Origin: ZC4RG30 sp039929265
GTDB lineage: Bacteria; Pseudomonadota; Gammaproteobacteria; Steroidobacterales; Steroidobacteraceae
NCBI GenBank assembly: GCA_039929265.1
Contig: JBDSRN010000105.1
Span: 1 to 16,376, forward strand
Reading direction: 5' to 3'
Length of the DNA: 16,376 bases
Shown piece by piece: positions 1-6,499 of this stretch. The translations under genes were made by a program, and so were the position numbers. Positions within the stretch are counted from its first letter, which is position 1. Each line of letters starts with the position of its first letter. The notes beneath the pieces are model-generated. The model was not told the origin of the DNA and searched no databases. It worked only from the letters and a program-made list of their open reading frames with translations.

Positions 1-618
1 AACATCCCCCGATGACAGCTGGTCGAACACCGGATAGCGCCACTCGCTGCACGCAGTGAGGGGCGAAAGCTTCGCAACGCGACTGGCGAGACCCATGCTG
101 CATATCACATGCGCCGCGCCTTTTAGCACACGCTGTTCCGCGACACGCAGCAGCCATTGCAGGGGCTGCCTACCGAGCACCGCGTGGCGCTTGAGTTCCT
201 CGGGAATCGCCGAGGCCATGTCGAACACGAACGGAACTCCGCGCGAACCGCAGAGCACCTTCGCCATGTATGCGGCCTCTTCCACTGCGTGCACCGCATC
301 GTAAACGCGGCTGTCCAGCATCTGCGAGAAACGCTGGAATAGACCCACGTCGAGCACGGCTTTCCTTGACGAGAAGCCCACCGGCACGGAGTCGATGCCG
401 AGCAGTTTGGTCGAACGGTGAATCCGCACGCCCGGCAGTTCGACGTGCTCGCCTACCGGGAAAGCGAGCAGGTCCACCTCGCACCCGAGCTCGCCGAGCG
501 CGCGTGCCACATAGCTCACTGCAATCGGCGTACCGCGATCCTCGTAGAACGGCTGAGGCGAAACGAGTAGAACGCGTGGTTGGCGGTACTTGTGCGCTCT
601 GGAACGTATGATGAGCAA
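1..618 (-). CDS. Family 4 glycosyltransferase, N-terminal part (cut by left edge)
   Basis: This frame is open for 206 codons from a TTG at 618 to the window edge. After a short basic lead it shows a typical GT-B donor/acceptor-domain start at about residues 15-32 (RVLLVSPQPFYEDRGTPI). Next come an alternating helix/strand pattern (YVARALGELGCEVDLLAFP), a 'GVRIHRS' strand and a 'VYDAVHAVEEAAYMAKVL' segment, as in the Glyco_transf_4 domain of GT4 enzymes that build exopolysaccharide or lipid-linked glycans from nucleotide sugars. No ATG or GTG lies near the family's N-terminus. I chose the TTG because GGAG lies six bases upstream; a start further upstream is possible. The C-terminal nucleotide-sugar half is outside the window, so donor sugar and acceptor are unknown. 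It is unrelated to the catabolic genes to the right. Confidence 0.82.
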   Translation of the reverse strand, partial: MLIIRSRAHKYRQPRVLLVSPQPFYEDRGTPIAVSYVARALGELGCEVDLLAFPVGEHVELPGVRIHRSTKLLGIDSVPVGFSSRKAVLDVGLFQRFSQMLDSRVYDAVHAVEEAAYMAKVLCGSRGVPFVFDMASAIPEELKRHAVLGRQPLQWLLRVAEQRVLKGAAHVICSMGLASRVAKLSPLTACSEWRYPVFDQLSSGDV

Positions 619-950
619 CCGAGACTCCGCGCGGTGGAAGATACGATGAGCATGGTCGACGTGATGGCCCTGCCGCCGTAATGGGCAATGTAAACCCTGC
701 ACCGTAGGACAATGGTGCTGTCGGCGATTTGCGACGTCAACCGCCGCTCATGCGTTTTAACCCACCGGCGTCGTCGAATTGTGGCTCTTGTTCAAAATCC
801 CAGTGCTGCGCACAGTCAACCATTGATCGCGTTAGTCAAATCAGAGTCGGAAAGAACCTACAAAACCTCGCGGGAGTGCCCCACCGTTGCCCAATGCACG
901 GCATGTCAAAATAATTAGCAGTCGGGACCGTCGACATAGCCGGAGCACCC
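619..950. other. Intergenic region, no gene seen
   Basis: This stretch separates the leftward glycosyltransferase from the rightward small gene at 951, so it should hold the promoters of both. Short reading frames exist on both strands, but none has a recognisable protein pattern together with a ribosome binding site. Several TTGAC-type hexamers occur on the minus strand without a good -10 partner at 16-18 bases, so I do not call a promoter. I see no RNA gene or terminator. Confidence 0.55.
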
Positions 951-1292
951 ATGAACCCCAGCGAACGTCGTGAAGTAATCGTGCCCTGGTACGAGCAGCG
1001 AAGCTATCCAGAGGTGTTCGCGGTAATGGATGATGCGAGCTATTTTCCACAGAGATACGAGTGGTGGCACTGCCACGTCCTGCAGCGGCTCGAAGCGCTG
1101 AAGAGCGCTGGGTTCGTGCCGACGCCCGTTACTATTGACCCTGACACATTTCTGCGGTGGTGTCTGGACACCGAGCGAAGGCCTAATGCCACTGCGCGAA
1201 ACCAGTACGTACGAGACTTGCTAACTTCGAAAATCGAGACTCCATCGAGCAGGCGAGCGCTTGCGGATCTACGAAGTCCAAGTATCGGTTGA
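951..1292 (+). CDS. Small conserved-type hypothetical protein
   Basis: A 113-residue protein that I cannot assign to a named family. The ATG follows a good ribosome binding site (CCGGAG, five bases upstream), which supports real expression. The protein looks soluble and is rich in Trp, Tyr and Arg: 'VPWYEQRSYPEVFAVMDD' near the N-terminus, 'YEWWHCHVLQRLEALKSAGF' in the middle, then 'VTIDPDTFLRWCLDTERRPN' and 'ARNQYVRDLL'. There is no signal peptide, membrane segment or obvious catalytic motif. The last 20 or so residues (SSRRALADLRSPSIG) look less protein-like than the rest, and they run towards the insertion-sequence relic. The native C-terminus may therefore have been altered by that insertion. 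Function unknown. Confidence 0.6.
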   Translation: MNPSERREVIVPWYEQRSYPEVFAVMDDASYFPQRYEWWHCHVLQRLEALKSAGFVPTPVTIDPDTFLRWCLDTERRPNATARNQYVRDLLTSKIETPSSRRALADLRSPSIG

Positions 1293-1425
1293 GAGCGGTC
1301 GGTGCCGATGTACTGTAATAGTTATGACTTCGTCCAGGTTGCGCCTGGCGGGCACTTTCTGATCGTGCCCGGAAGACGCCCGACTGCTGCGGCAGGTTTG
1401 AGCACCCATCCGCACCTGGCAAAGC
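1293..1425. other. Non-coding junction DNA with a short hairpin
   Basis: Together with 1646-1802 this flanks the transposase relic. A perfect five-base stem with a five-base loop (CCAGG-TTGCG-CCTGG) lies at 1334-1348. It has no following T-run, so it is not a convincing terminator. Frames are open in places on both strands, but none resembles a known protein. It may be scrambled insertion-sequence DNA. Confidence 0.4.
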
Positions 1426-1645
1426 TGGTTGTATCTGGCAGTGGTCCTGGATTTGTTCTCGCGACGAGTTGTCGGTTGGTCGACTCGCGCGACCATCCAT
1501 CGGGAGCATCGTGCTCGATGCGTTCCTGATGGCTGTGCGCACACGCCGGCGGATCAAGCCCAAGAAGTGAATGGTGCGAGAGTTTGTCGAGACCTTCAAC
1601 GGATCGGTGCATCATCTCCCGCCACTCGAGTTTGCCGCTCAGTCT
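1426..1645 (+). pseudogene. IS3-family transposase (orfB, rve/DDE) relic
   Basis: From 1426 the frame reads WLYLAVVLDLFSRRVVGWS followed by TRATIHRE, the start of the catalytic integrase-core region of IS3-family OrfB transposases. Near 1506-1510 an extra base shifts the frame. The match then continues in the +1 frame as IVLDAFLMAVRTRRRIKPKK and hits a TGA at 1568-1570. The same frame resumes with VREFVETFNGS, which resembles the 'F(I/V)E(S/T)FNG' motif, and then jumps to LPPLEFAAQS, which resembles the C-terminal end of such proteins. The catalytic stretch between these pieces is missing. The relic therefore has a frameshift, a stop and internal deletions, and cannot be active. I see no clear terminal inverted repeats. 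It marks an old insertion or rearrangement between the glycosyltransferase side and the catabolic genes. Confidence 0.75.
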
Positions 1646-1726
1646 GTCGACATATCCGGATTCCGGACTGCGGCAATTCGACCCTGGAACACTCGCTGTC
1701 TTGATTGGCAATTAGCTCCCGACCTT

Positions 1727-1748
1727 GATAAGTTGTCCGGACATTATC
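1727..1748. promoter_or_regulatory. Possible operator or insertion-sequence end (dyad symmetry)
   Basis: The centre is a perfect ten-base palindrome (TGTCCGGACA, 1734-1743). It is flanked by GATAA on the left and TTATC on the right, with a two-base asymmetry in the left arm. It lies about 55 bases before the ATG of the oxidoreductase at 1803, where an operator would be expected. It also lies next to transposase debris, so it could equally be a remnant of an insertion-sequence end. There is no direct evidence of binding. Confidence 0.3.
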
Positions 1749-1802
1749 CACGTCCTCACGAACCGTCGCAGCGAAGACTGCAACCCCAGGATCGGGAATC
1801 TC

Positions 1803-2816
1803 ATGACAGGTGAAAATCATGAAGTTGTTCTCAAGCACCCTGTGCAGACGATGCCGGTTGCCACAGATCTGCACATCGTCGCGCGCGACATGGCGTACGC
1901 TGCGCCCCCGGAAGGGCTGCTGGTACGCGTGATTGCACTGTCGCTGGATCCTTTTCTGGGCAGTCGCATGCGCGGGCGGCACATGGGTGAAGCAGCGCCC
2001 GCGCCCGGGGCCAGCCTGCCAGGCTCCGCGGTCGCGCAGGTGTTGTCGAGCAATCATCCCGGCTTCGCGCCCGATGATTACATTGTGGCCGAAACGGGTT
2101 GGACGCAGTTCGCGGCAATCTCTGCGGCCGGTGCGCGCAAGGTCGACGCGAGTCTTCCCCTGACCAGCCATCTCGGCGTTCTCGGGATGCCCGGGCTGAC
2201 CGCGTGGGCGGGAGTTACTCAGCTGGCCGACGCACACGCTGGTGATGTACTGACTGTCGATGCGGCAGCAGGTGTGGTCGGCGGCGTCGCAGGCCAGATC
2301 GTGCGGGCACTCGGCGGCCGCGCCATCGGAATCGCCGGGGGACCTGAGAAATGCTCACTGGTTACGCAGCGATATGGCTTCGATGCCTGCATCGATCATC
2401 GACGCAAGGACTGGGTCACCGCGCTCAAGGAAGTCGTCGCCGCGGGTCCGACCATCCACTTCGAGAACGTGGGTCTGCCGGTGTACGAGAAAGTTTTCCC
2501 CCTGCTGCGCAACTACGCAAGGGTCATTCTGTGTGGGCTTACCGCTCACTACCATGCGGATGGACCGCCGGCGGTCTATCCGATTGGTTCGATTATCGCC
2601 AAGCGGGCAGCGGTAATGGGGTTGGTGGTCTATGACTACTTCGATCGTATCAACGAATGGTTGAACCTTGGCTCACGCTGGTTGCGTGAGGGCAAGCTCG
2701 TGCAGGTCGATGATGTGGCTGAAGGCCTGATAAATGCGCCCGCCCACTTCGAACGGATGCTGCGCGGTGAGCATCTTGGCAAGGCGCTGGTGCGCATCGG
2801 CCCCGATAGAATCTAG
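1803..2816 (+). CDS. NADP-dependent medium-chain oxidoreductase (leukotriene B4 dehydrogenase / CurA-like)
   Basis: A zinc-free medium-chain dehydrogenase/reductase of 337 residues, the usual length for the family. Members reduce the C=C bond of enones or enals, or act as quinone reductases, using NADPH. Hallmarks are 'LSLDPFLGSRMRG' (about residues 46-58), 'GMPGLTAWAG' (128-137), the Rossmann glycine-rich turn 'AAAGVVGGVAGQ' (154-165) followed by 'GIAGGPEKC' (176-184), and the C-terminal 'GLINAPAHFERMLRGEHLGKA' region. No zinc-ligand set is present. The open frame extends 26 codons upstream, but that part runs back into junction DNA. I chose the ATG at 1803, which has GGGA five bases upstream. 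Its stop overlaps the stop of the opposing VOC gene by three bases (CTAG). It may supply a reductive step for the neighbouring operon, but it is transcribed separately. Confidence 0.88.
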   Translation: MTGENHEVVLKHPVQTMPVATDLHIVARDMAYAAPPEGLLVRVIALSLDPFLGSRMRGRHMGEAAPAPGASLPGSAVAQVLSSNHPGFAPDDYIVAETGWTQFAAISAAGARKVDASLPLTSHLGVLGMPGLTAWAGVTQLADAHAGDVLTVDAAAGVVGGVAGQIVRALGGRAIGIAGGPEKCSLVTQRYGFDACIDHRRKDWVTALKEVVAAGPTIHFENVGLPVYEKVFPLLRNYARVILCGLTAHYHADGPPAVYPIGSIIAKRAAVMGLVVYDYFDRINEWLNLGSRWLREGKLVQVDDVAEGLINAPAHFERMLRGEHLGKALVRIGPDRI

Positions 2817-3727
2817 CCGCTGCCCTTCCCCGTTTCGAGCAGTTCGATCAACTCACCTGCGGACCCTCGAATGGTCCCTGCGCGGCAGCCGCGGTAGAAG
2901 GGCCCGTCCCGCCGCAACGGCGCCTGAATAAAACTGAGTGTCAACACATCGAAGTCATCGACAGCCAGTGTCACCAGTGAATTTCCCGGGGGCAGCACGC
3001 CACGCTCACCACCTCGCGGTGTTGCAGTCTCCGGATAGCCATCGACTTCCACGATCGGCAGCCGACTCTTCTGCACCATGGTGATGGTCGTGCGATGGTC
3101 ACTCGGCAATCCGAAGGCATTATTGATCATCGAGTACGCGAGCGTGTAGCTGCTGCTGATATCGAGCTGCAATGTCTGCTCGAACCACTTCAGCGTCGCT
3201 TCACGATCGGGCGTGGCGAGAATCACTACAAAGATGTGATCAGTCAGCGAACTCGCCCTGGGCAGATCCGAACTCGGCGTGTTCTGCGCAACTTCATTCA
3301 GATAGATCATTTCGCGGCCGCGACCGAGAACCTGCATCGGGATGAATTGGGGCAGGCCCTCCAGGACCTTGGGCGGTCCAACGATATTGAAGCCGCTGCC
3401 TTGCAATCGGTCAGGCCAGCCAAAGACGTCCTGGACTGTCAGTTCATACGCGGCCCAGCCATAGGTCCGCGTTGGTTCAAAATCATCCGGCAAAGGCGCT
3501 TCTACCAGCCGAATGAAGCAATGAGCGCCACTCTGCGGCTGCAAGGTCGCGAAGCGCGCACCGGCGCTGCCCGCGCAGTCCCAACTGACGGCGAGATTCG
3601 TATCCAGCGTGCCTTGTTCAACGATGCGCAGGCCCAGACGACCGTGATAATCGCTCAGCGCGGCATCAAGATCCGGAGTTGAGACAATGCCGCCGACAAT
3701 GCGGCCATGCGAAAGAAACGCGGTCAT
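2813..3727 (-). CDS. Two-domain VOC (glyoxalase/extradiol-dioxygenase fold) protein
   Basis: A 304-residue protein with two vicinal-oxygen-chelate modules. Domain 1 begins at about residues 8-33 ('GRIVGGIVSTPDLDAALS' then 'YHGRLGLRI') and ends near 'GREMIYLNE'. Domain 2 begins at about residue 161 ('DHIFVVILATPDREATLKWF') and ends with 'SAGELIELLE'. The His that usually provides the first metal ligand at the start of each VOC repeat appears to be Gly or Val in both, while terminal-strand Glu residues remain. It may therefore be an isomerase, a lyase or a binding protein rather than a classical Fe(II) dioxygenase. It is the last gene of the nine-gene operon; its ATG overlaps the stop of the crotonase gene by four bases (ATGA), which implies translational coupling. 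Family assignment is firm; function is not. Confidence 0.8.
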   Translation of the reverse strand: MTAFLSHGRIVGGIVSTPDLDAALSDYHGRLGLRIVEQGTLDTNLAVSWDCAGSAGARFATLQPQSGAHCFIRLVEAPLPDDFEPTRTYGWAAYELTVQDVFGWPDRLQGSGFNIVGPPKVLEGLPQFIPMQVLGRGREMIYLNEVAQNTPSSDLPRASSLTDHIFVVILATPDREATLKWFEQTLQLDISSSYTLAYSMINNAFGLPSDHRTTITMVQKSRLPIVEVDGYPETATPRGGERGVLPPGNSLVTLAVDDFDVLTLSFIQAPLRRDGPFYRGCRAGTIRGSAGELIELLETGKGSG

Positions 3728-4488
3728 TTGAACTGCGCCTTGCGTTTGTCGAGAAAGGCGGCGAGGCCTTCAGTGAAATCCTCGCCGGTAAATGCATCGG
3801 CAAAGACGCGCCGGGTCTCGGCGTCATCATCGACCTGGCCATCGAGAATGCGGCGAACGATTGCCTTGATTCCCCGTACCGCATACGACGAATTGGCTGC
3901 AATGACTTCGGCAAGTGCGGCGCCCTCCCCTTGCACATCGTGACTCATGATGTCGATGAGCCCGATGCGATGCGCCTCCTCGGCATCAAGCAGTTGCCCT
4001 GAGAAAAGCAGGCGTTTGGCCTGCGATGGTCCGACCAGATCGACCAGCAGCTTGGTGTCGTGAAGCGAATAGACCAGACCCAGCTTTGCGGGCGTGATCC
4101 CCAGACGAGCACGCCGACTTGCGATGCGGATGTCGCAGGCGATTGCCAGCCCGCAACCTCCGCCGACGCAGTCGCCATCGATCAATGCGATGGTCGTTTT
4201 CGGGGCGCGCGCCAGTTCGAACTGCGCCTTGCGAATGGCTGCCTGGTTGCTCGTCCGCCATTGCGCATCAAGTGCCGCCGTGGAGAGCTCACCAATGTCC
4301 GCACCCGCGCAGAAAATTCCCGGCGCTACCGATTGCAGCAGGACAGCTCTGATCGACTTATCGGCGATCGCATCCTGCAGTAATACCGCAAACGACTCCC
4401 ACATTTTCTGCGTGAAGGCATTACGCTTTTCCGCACGATCAATCAGCAGTCGTGCGATCGGTCCCTGCTTTTCCAAACGTACCGTCAT
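3724..4488 (-). CDS. Enoyl-CoA hydratase/isomerase-family protein (crotonase fold) without the classical glutamates
   Basis: A 254-residue crotonase-fold protein of typical length. The oxyanion-hole segments are clear: 'FCAGADIGEL' (59-68), which binds the CoA thioester, and 'IDGDCVGGGCGLAIACDIR' (103-121). In canonical enoyl-CoA hydratase the residue after GGGC is the catalytic Glu144, but here it is Gly113. The Glu164 position falls at Pro133/Ala134 ('GITPAKLGL'). The protein should still bind an acyl-CoA and stabilise an enolate, but ordinary hydration of a trans-2-enoyl-CoA is doubtful. Decarboxylase, hydrolase, isomerase or C-C bond-cleaving activity, known elsewhere in this superfamily, is as likely. 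Its ATG overlaps the upstream PuuE-like stop by four bases, and its own stop overlaps the VOC start by four. Confidence 0.88.
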   Translation of the reverse strand: MTVRLEKQGPIARLLIDRAEKRNAFTQKMWESFAVLLQDAIADKSIRAVLLQSVAPGIFCAGADIGELSTAALDAQWRTSNQAAIRKAQFELARAPKTTIALIDGDCVGGGCGLAIACDIRIASRRARLGITPAKLGLVYSLHDTKLLVDLVGPSQAKRLLFSGQLLDAEEAHRIGLIDIMSHDVQGEGAALAEVIAANSSYAVRGIKAIVRRILDGQVDDDAETRRVFADAFTGEDFTEGLAAFLDKRKAQFK

Positions 4489-5351
4489 GGCGGATCTACC
4501 TTGGCAAGATGCTGCGCGATCGCATGGCGCGTGGTGATCCAGACATCGCGCTTCGCGGTCGCGTGACGCAGAAACTCTTCCAGCGCCCAGATGCGACCTG
4601 GACGGCCGATGATGCGCAGGTGCAATCCCAGCGACATCATTTTCGGATTGCCGGCTTCACCTTCGCGATAGAGCTGGTCGAAACAGTGTTTCGCATAGCC
4701 CAGCCACTGGGTCGGCGTCATCGCCGGCTCGGTCCACATTTTCATGTCATTGGTATCGAGCTGATAGGGCACAATCACGATTGGCTTGCCCGGTACGGTG
4801 TCTCGATCCCAAAACGGAACGTCGCCTGAATAGTCATCCATGTGGTACGTGAAGCCCTCCTCGATCAGCAGCCGGCGGGTGTTGTCGGTATGAAGATAGC
4901 GGCTGAGCCAGCCGAACGGGCGTACTCCCACGGACTTCTCGATTGATGAAACAGCCTTGCGGATGAACTCACGCTCCTGAGCCTCGTCCATCTTGAACTG
5001 ATGGATCCAGCGCCAGCCGTGACTTACCGGCTCATGGTCAAGATCAGCAATCGCGGCAGCAACCTCCGGATGTTTCTCAAGACTGAGCGCCGCCACAGTC
5101 CAGCTCGCCTTGATATCGAAGTCGCGCAGGAGTTTTACGACACGCGGTGCTCCTGCCTTGATGCCATAGCGATAATTGGATTCGTTGCCATAGTTGCGGA
5201 TCGGTGCCTTGAGGTGAATGCCAAGCTCATCGACGGGCTCCATCCCGCGATCGCCGCGCGCTATGGTCATCTCCGACCCTTCTTCCACGTTTACGACCAA
5301 TGAGAGCGCGAGCTTTGCGCCATCCGGCCAGTCGATTCTCTCTTCACGCAT
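4485..5351 (-). CDS. PuuE-like polysaccharide-deacetylase-family hydrolase (possible cyclic-amide hydrolase)
   Basis: A 288-residue carbohydrate-esterase-4/NodB-fold protein that resembles the PuuE-type allantoinase branch more than chitin or peptidoglycan deacetylases. Matching features are 'VVNVEEGSE' (19-27, like the 'NYEEGGE' of PuuE in place of the metal-binding TFDDG motif), 'PVSHGWRWIHQF' (108-119), 'GWLSRYLHTDNTRRLLIEEG', 'YHMDDYSGDVPFW', and near the end 'GLHLRIIGRPGRIWALEEFL' (from about 242). PuuE enzymes open the hydantoin ring of allantoin. No other purine-catabolism gene is visible here, so a different cyclic amide or an N-acyl substrate is more likely. There is no signal peptide, so it acts in the cytoplasm. 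The ATG at 5351 shares one base with the SDR stop (TGATG); a TTG one codon earlier is the alternative start. Confidence 0.85.
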   Translation of the reverse strand: MREERIDWPDGAKLALSLVVNVEEGSEMTIARGDRGMEPVDELGIHLKAPIRNYGNESNYRYGIKAGAPRVVKLLRDFDIKASWTVAALSLEKHPEVAAAIADLDHEPVSHGWRWIHQFKMDEAQEREFIRKAVSSIEKSVGVRPFGWLSRYLHTDNTRRLLIEEGFTYHMDDYSGDVPFWDRDTVPGKPIVIVPYQLDTNDMKMWTEPAMTPTQWLGYAKHCFDQLYREGEAGNPKMMSLGLHLRIIGRPGRIWALEEFLRHATAKRDVWITTRHAIAQHLAKVDPP

Positions 5352-6187
5352 CAATGCATTTCCTCGCCACCGGATACGTTGAGCGCCTCACCAGTCACAT
5401 AGACCGCATCGTCCGACGCCAGCCAGGCGCAGGCTGCCGCGGTGTCGCGGCCGAGCCCGGGCCTGCCCATGGGGTTTTTGCGCTTCATGTTCTCCAGATA
5501 GGCTTCAACACTGTCGAAACCAAGCAGCTTCGAAAAATACGCGTTCTGCTTTGCGCCGAGTCCGGTGGTCACGTGATTCGGACATACCGCGTTCACGGTG
5601 ATGCCGTGCGGACCAAGTTCAATCGCATTGGAACGAGTCAGACCGATCATGCCGTGCTTGGAACTGGTGTAGGCCGCCATGTGCGGAAAGCCGGACTTCG
5701 CTGCCTGACTGGCGATGTTGATGATCCTTCCACCTCTGCCCTGCTCGATCATCAATCTTGCCGCGACCTTCGTGCCATAGAATGCACCGGAAAGGTTGAC
5801 GCCGATAACCGCTTCCCATTCGCTGGCACTCGTTTCGAGCAACGGCTTCATGATGTAGCCGATGCCTGCGTTATTGATCCAGACATCGAGTGAACCGAAC
5901 GTTTCCAGAGCCTTGCGAGCAAGCGCCTCGCAGCTTTCCTCCGAGCGAACATCGCAGGTGATCGTCGCGACCTTTGCGCCGCGTTTGCGCAACTCCTGCG
6001 TGACTGTATCCATCTCGATTGTGGTGCCGATATCGCTTGCCCCCATGTGTTCGGTCGGAACGCCAAGATCGGACACGACGCAATTGGCGCCCTCGTCAGC
6101 GAAGCGCTGGAGGATTGCCTGGCCCAAACCCATGTGGCGTCCCGAGCCGGTGACGACGATGGTGCGACCGGCAAAGCGACGCATCAC
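5351..6187 (-). CDS. SDR-family NAD(P)-dependent oxidoreductase
   Basis: A classical short-chain dehydrogenase. Numbered from the ATG at 6184 it has 277 residues. Visible are the cofactor turn TGSGRHMGLG (12-21), Asp39 at the end of strand 2 ('VVSDLG', favouring NAD over NADP), 'CDVRSEE', NNAG (104-107), Asn130, and the catalytic set Ser159, Tyr172 and Lys176 (Y-x3-K). The sequence closes with 'DDAVYVTGEALNVSGGEEM'. It should oxidise a hydroxyl or reduce a ketone on a pathway intermediate. Two starts are possible: the GTG at 6187, giving a GTGA overlap with the HapK-like stop, or the ATG directly after it, giving TGATG. Both imply coupling to the upstream gene. An unusually long strand 2-to-helix insertion (about residues 40-60) lies near the cofactor ribose and may affect specificity. 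Confidence 0.92.
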   Translation of the reverse strand: MMRRFAGRTIVVTGSGRHMGLGQAILQRFADEGANCVVSDLGVPTEHMGASDIGTTIEMDTVTQELRKRGAKVATITCDVRSEESCEALARKALETFGSLDVWINNAGIGYIMKPLLETSASEWEAVIGVNLSGAFYGTKVAARLMIEQGRGGRIINIASQAAKSGFPHMAAYTSSKHGMIGLTRSNAIELGPHGITVNAVCPNHVTTGLGAKQNAYFSKLLGFDSVEAYLENMKRKNPMGRPGLGRDTAAACAWLASDDAVYVTGEALNVSGGEEMH

Positions 6188-6489
6188 AACGCCTCCGTCA
6201 GCACGAATTGTGGATTGTCAGCAAATTGCTGGAACTGCACGGCCACTTTCTGCACGGCTGCGCTGGCAACATCATTGCCGAAGGCTGCCATATCCGCGAC
6301 GTCGATCACCTCTATATAAGAATAAGGCGGCTGCGCGTCGCCACCCAGCAATCCGGTGGCGCGATACACCTGGAAATCGCTGATCGAACCGAGCGCGCGC
6401 ACACCGGGGATGTCGGTGGTTCGCGCCCACGTTTCGTAAGCCGCCGCATCTGCTCCAGACTTCAGGTTGAACAAGACGATGATCCGCAT
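6184..6489 (-). CDS. HapK/REDY-like small protein
   Basis: A 101-residue protein starting MRIIVLFNLK, with 'YETWARTTDIPGVRALGSI', 'FQVYRATGLLGGD', 'PPYSYIEVIDVADMAAFG' and a C-terminal 'VQFQQFADNPQFVLTEAL'. This pattern matches the family annotated 'REDY-like protein HapK', named after a gene of a prodigiosin-type cluster. It probably adopts a dimeric alpha-beta barrel (ferredoxin-like) fold, as do many small cofactor-free monooxygenases, isomerases and cyclases. The biochemical role is unknown to me. The start is well defined: a strong AAGGAG lies six bases before the ATG at 6489 and overlaps the TAA of the amidase gene. This is the only junction in the operon with a real gap (10 bases) and its own strong ribosome binding site, so it may be made at a higher level than its neighbours. 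Confidence 0.78.
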   Translation of the reverse strand: MRIIVLFNLKSGADAAAYETWARTTDIPGVRALGSISDFQVYRATGLLGGDAQPPYSYIEVIDVADMAAFGNDVASAAVQKVAVQFQQFADNPQFVLTEAL

Positions 6490-6499
6490 GGATAGCTCC

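Noticed and set aside
170..740. Other open frames over the glycosyltransferase region on both strands
   Set aside because: Their products are Arg/Ser/Ala-rich and motif-free, while one minus frame gives a coherent GT4 N-terminus.
1183..1711. Minus-strand frames across the transposase relic
   Set aside because: No recognisable protein pattern, and the plus strand carries the IS3 OrfB similarity.
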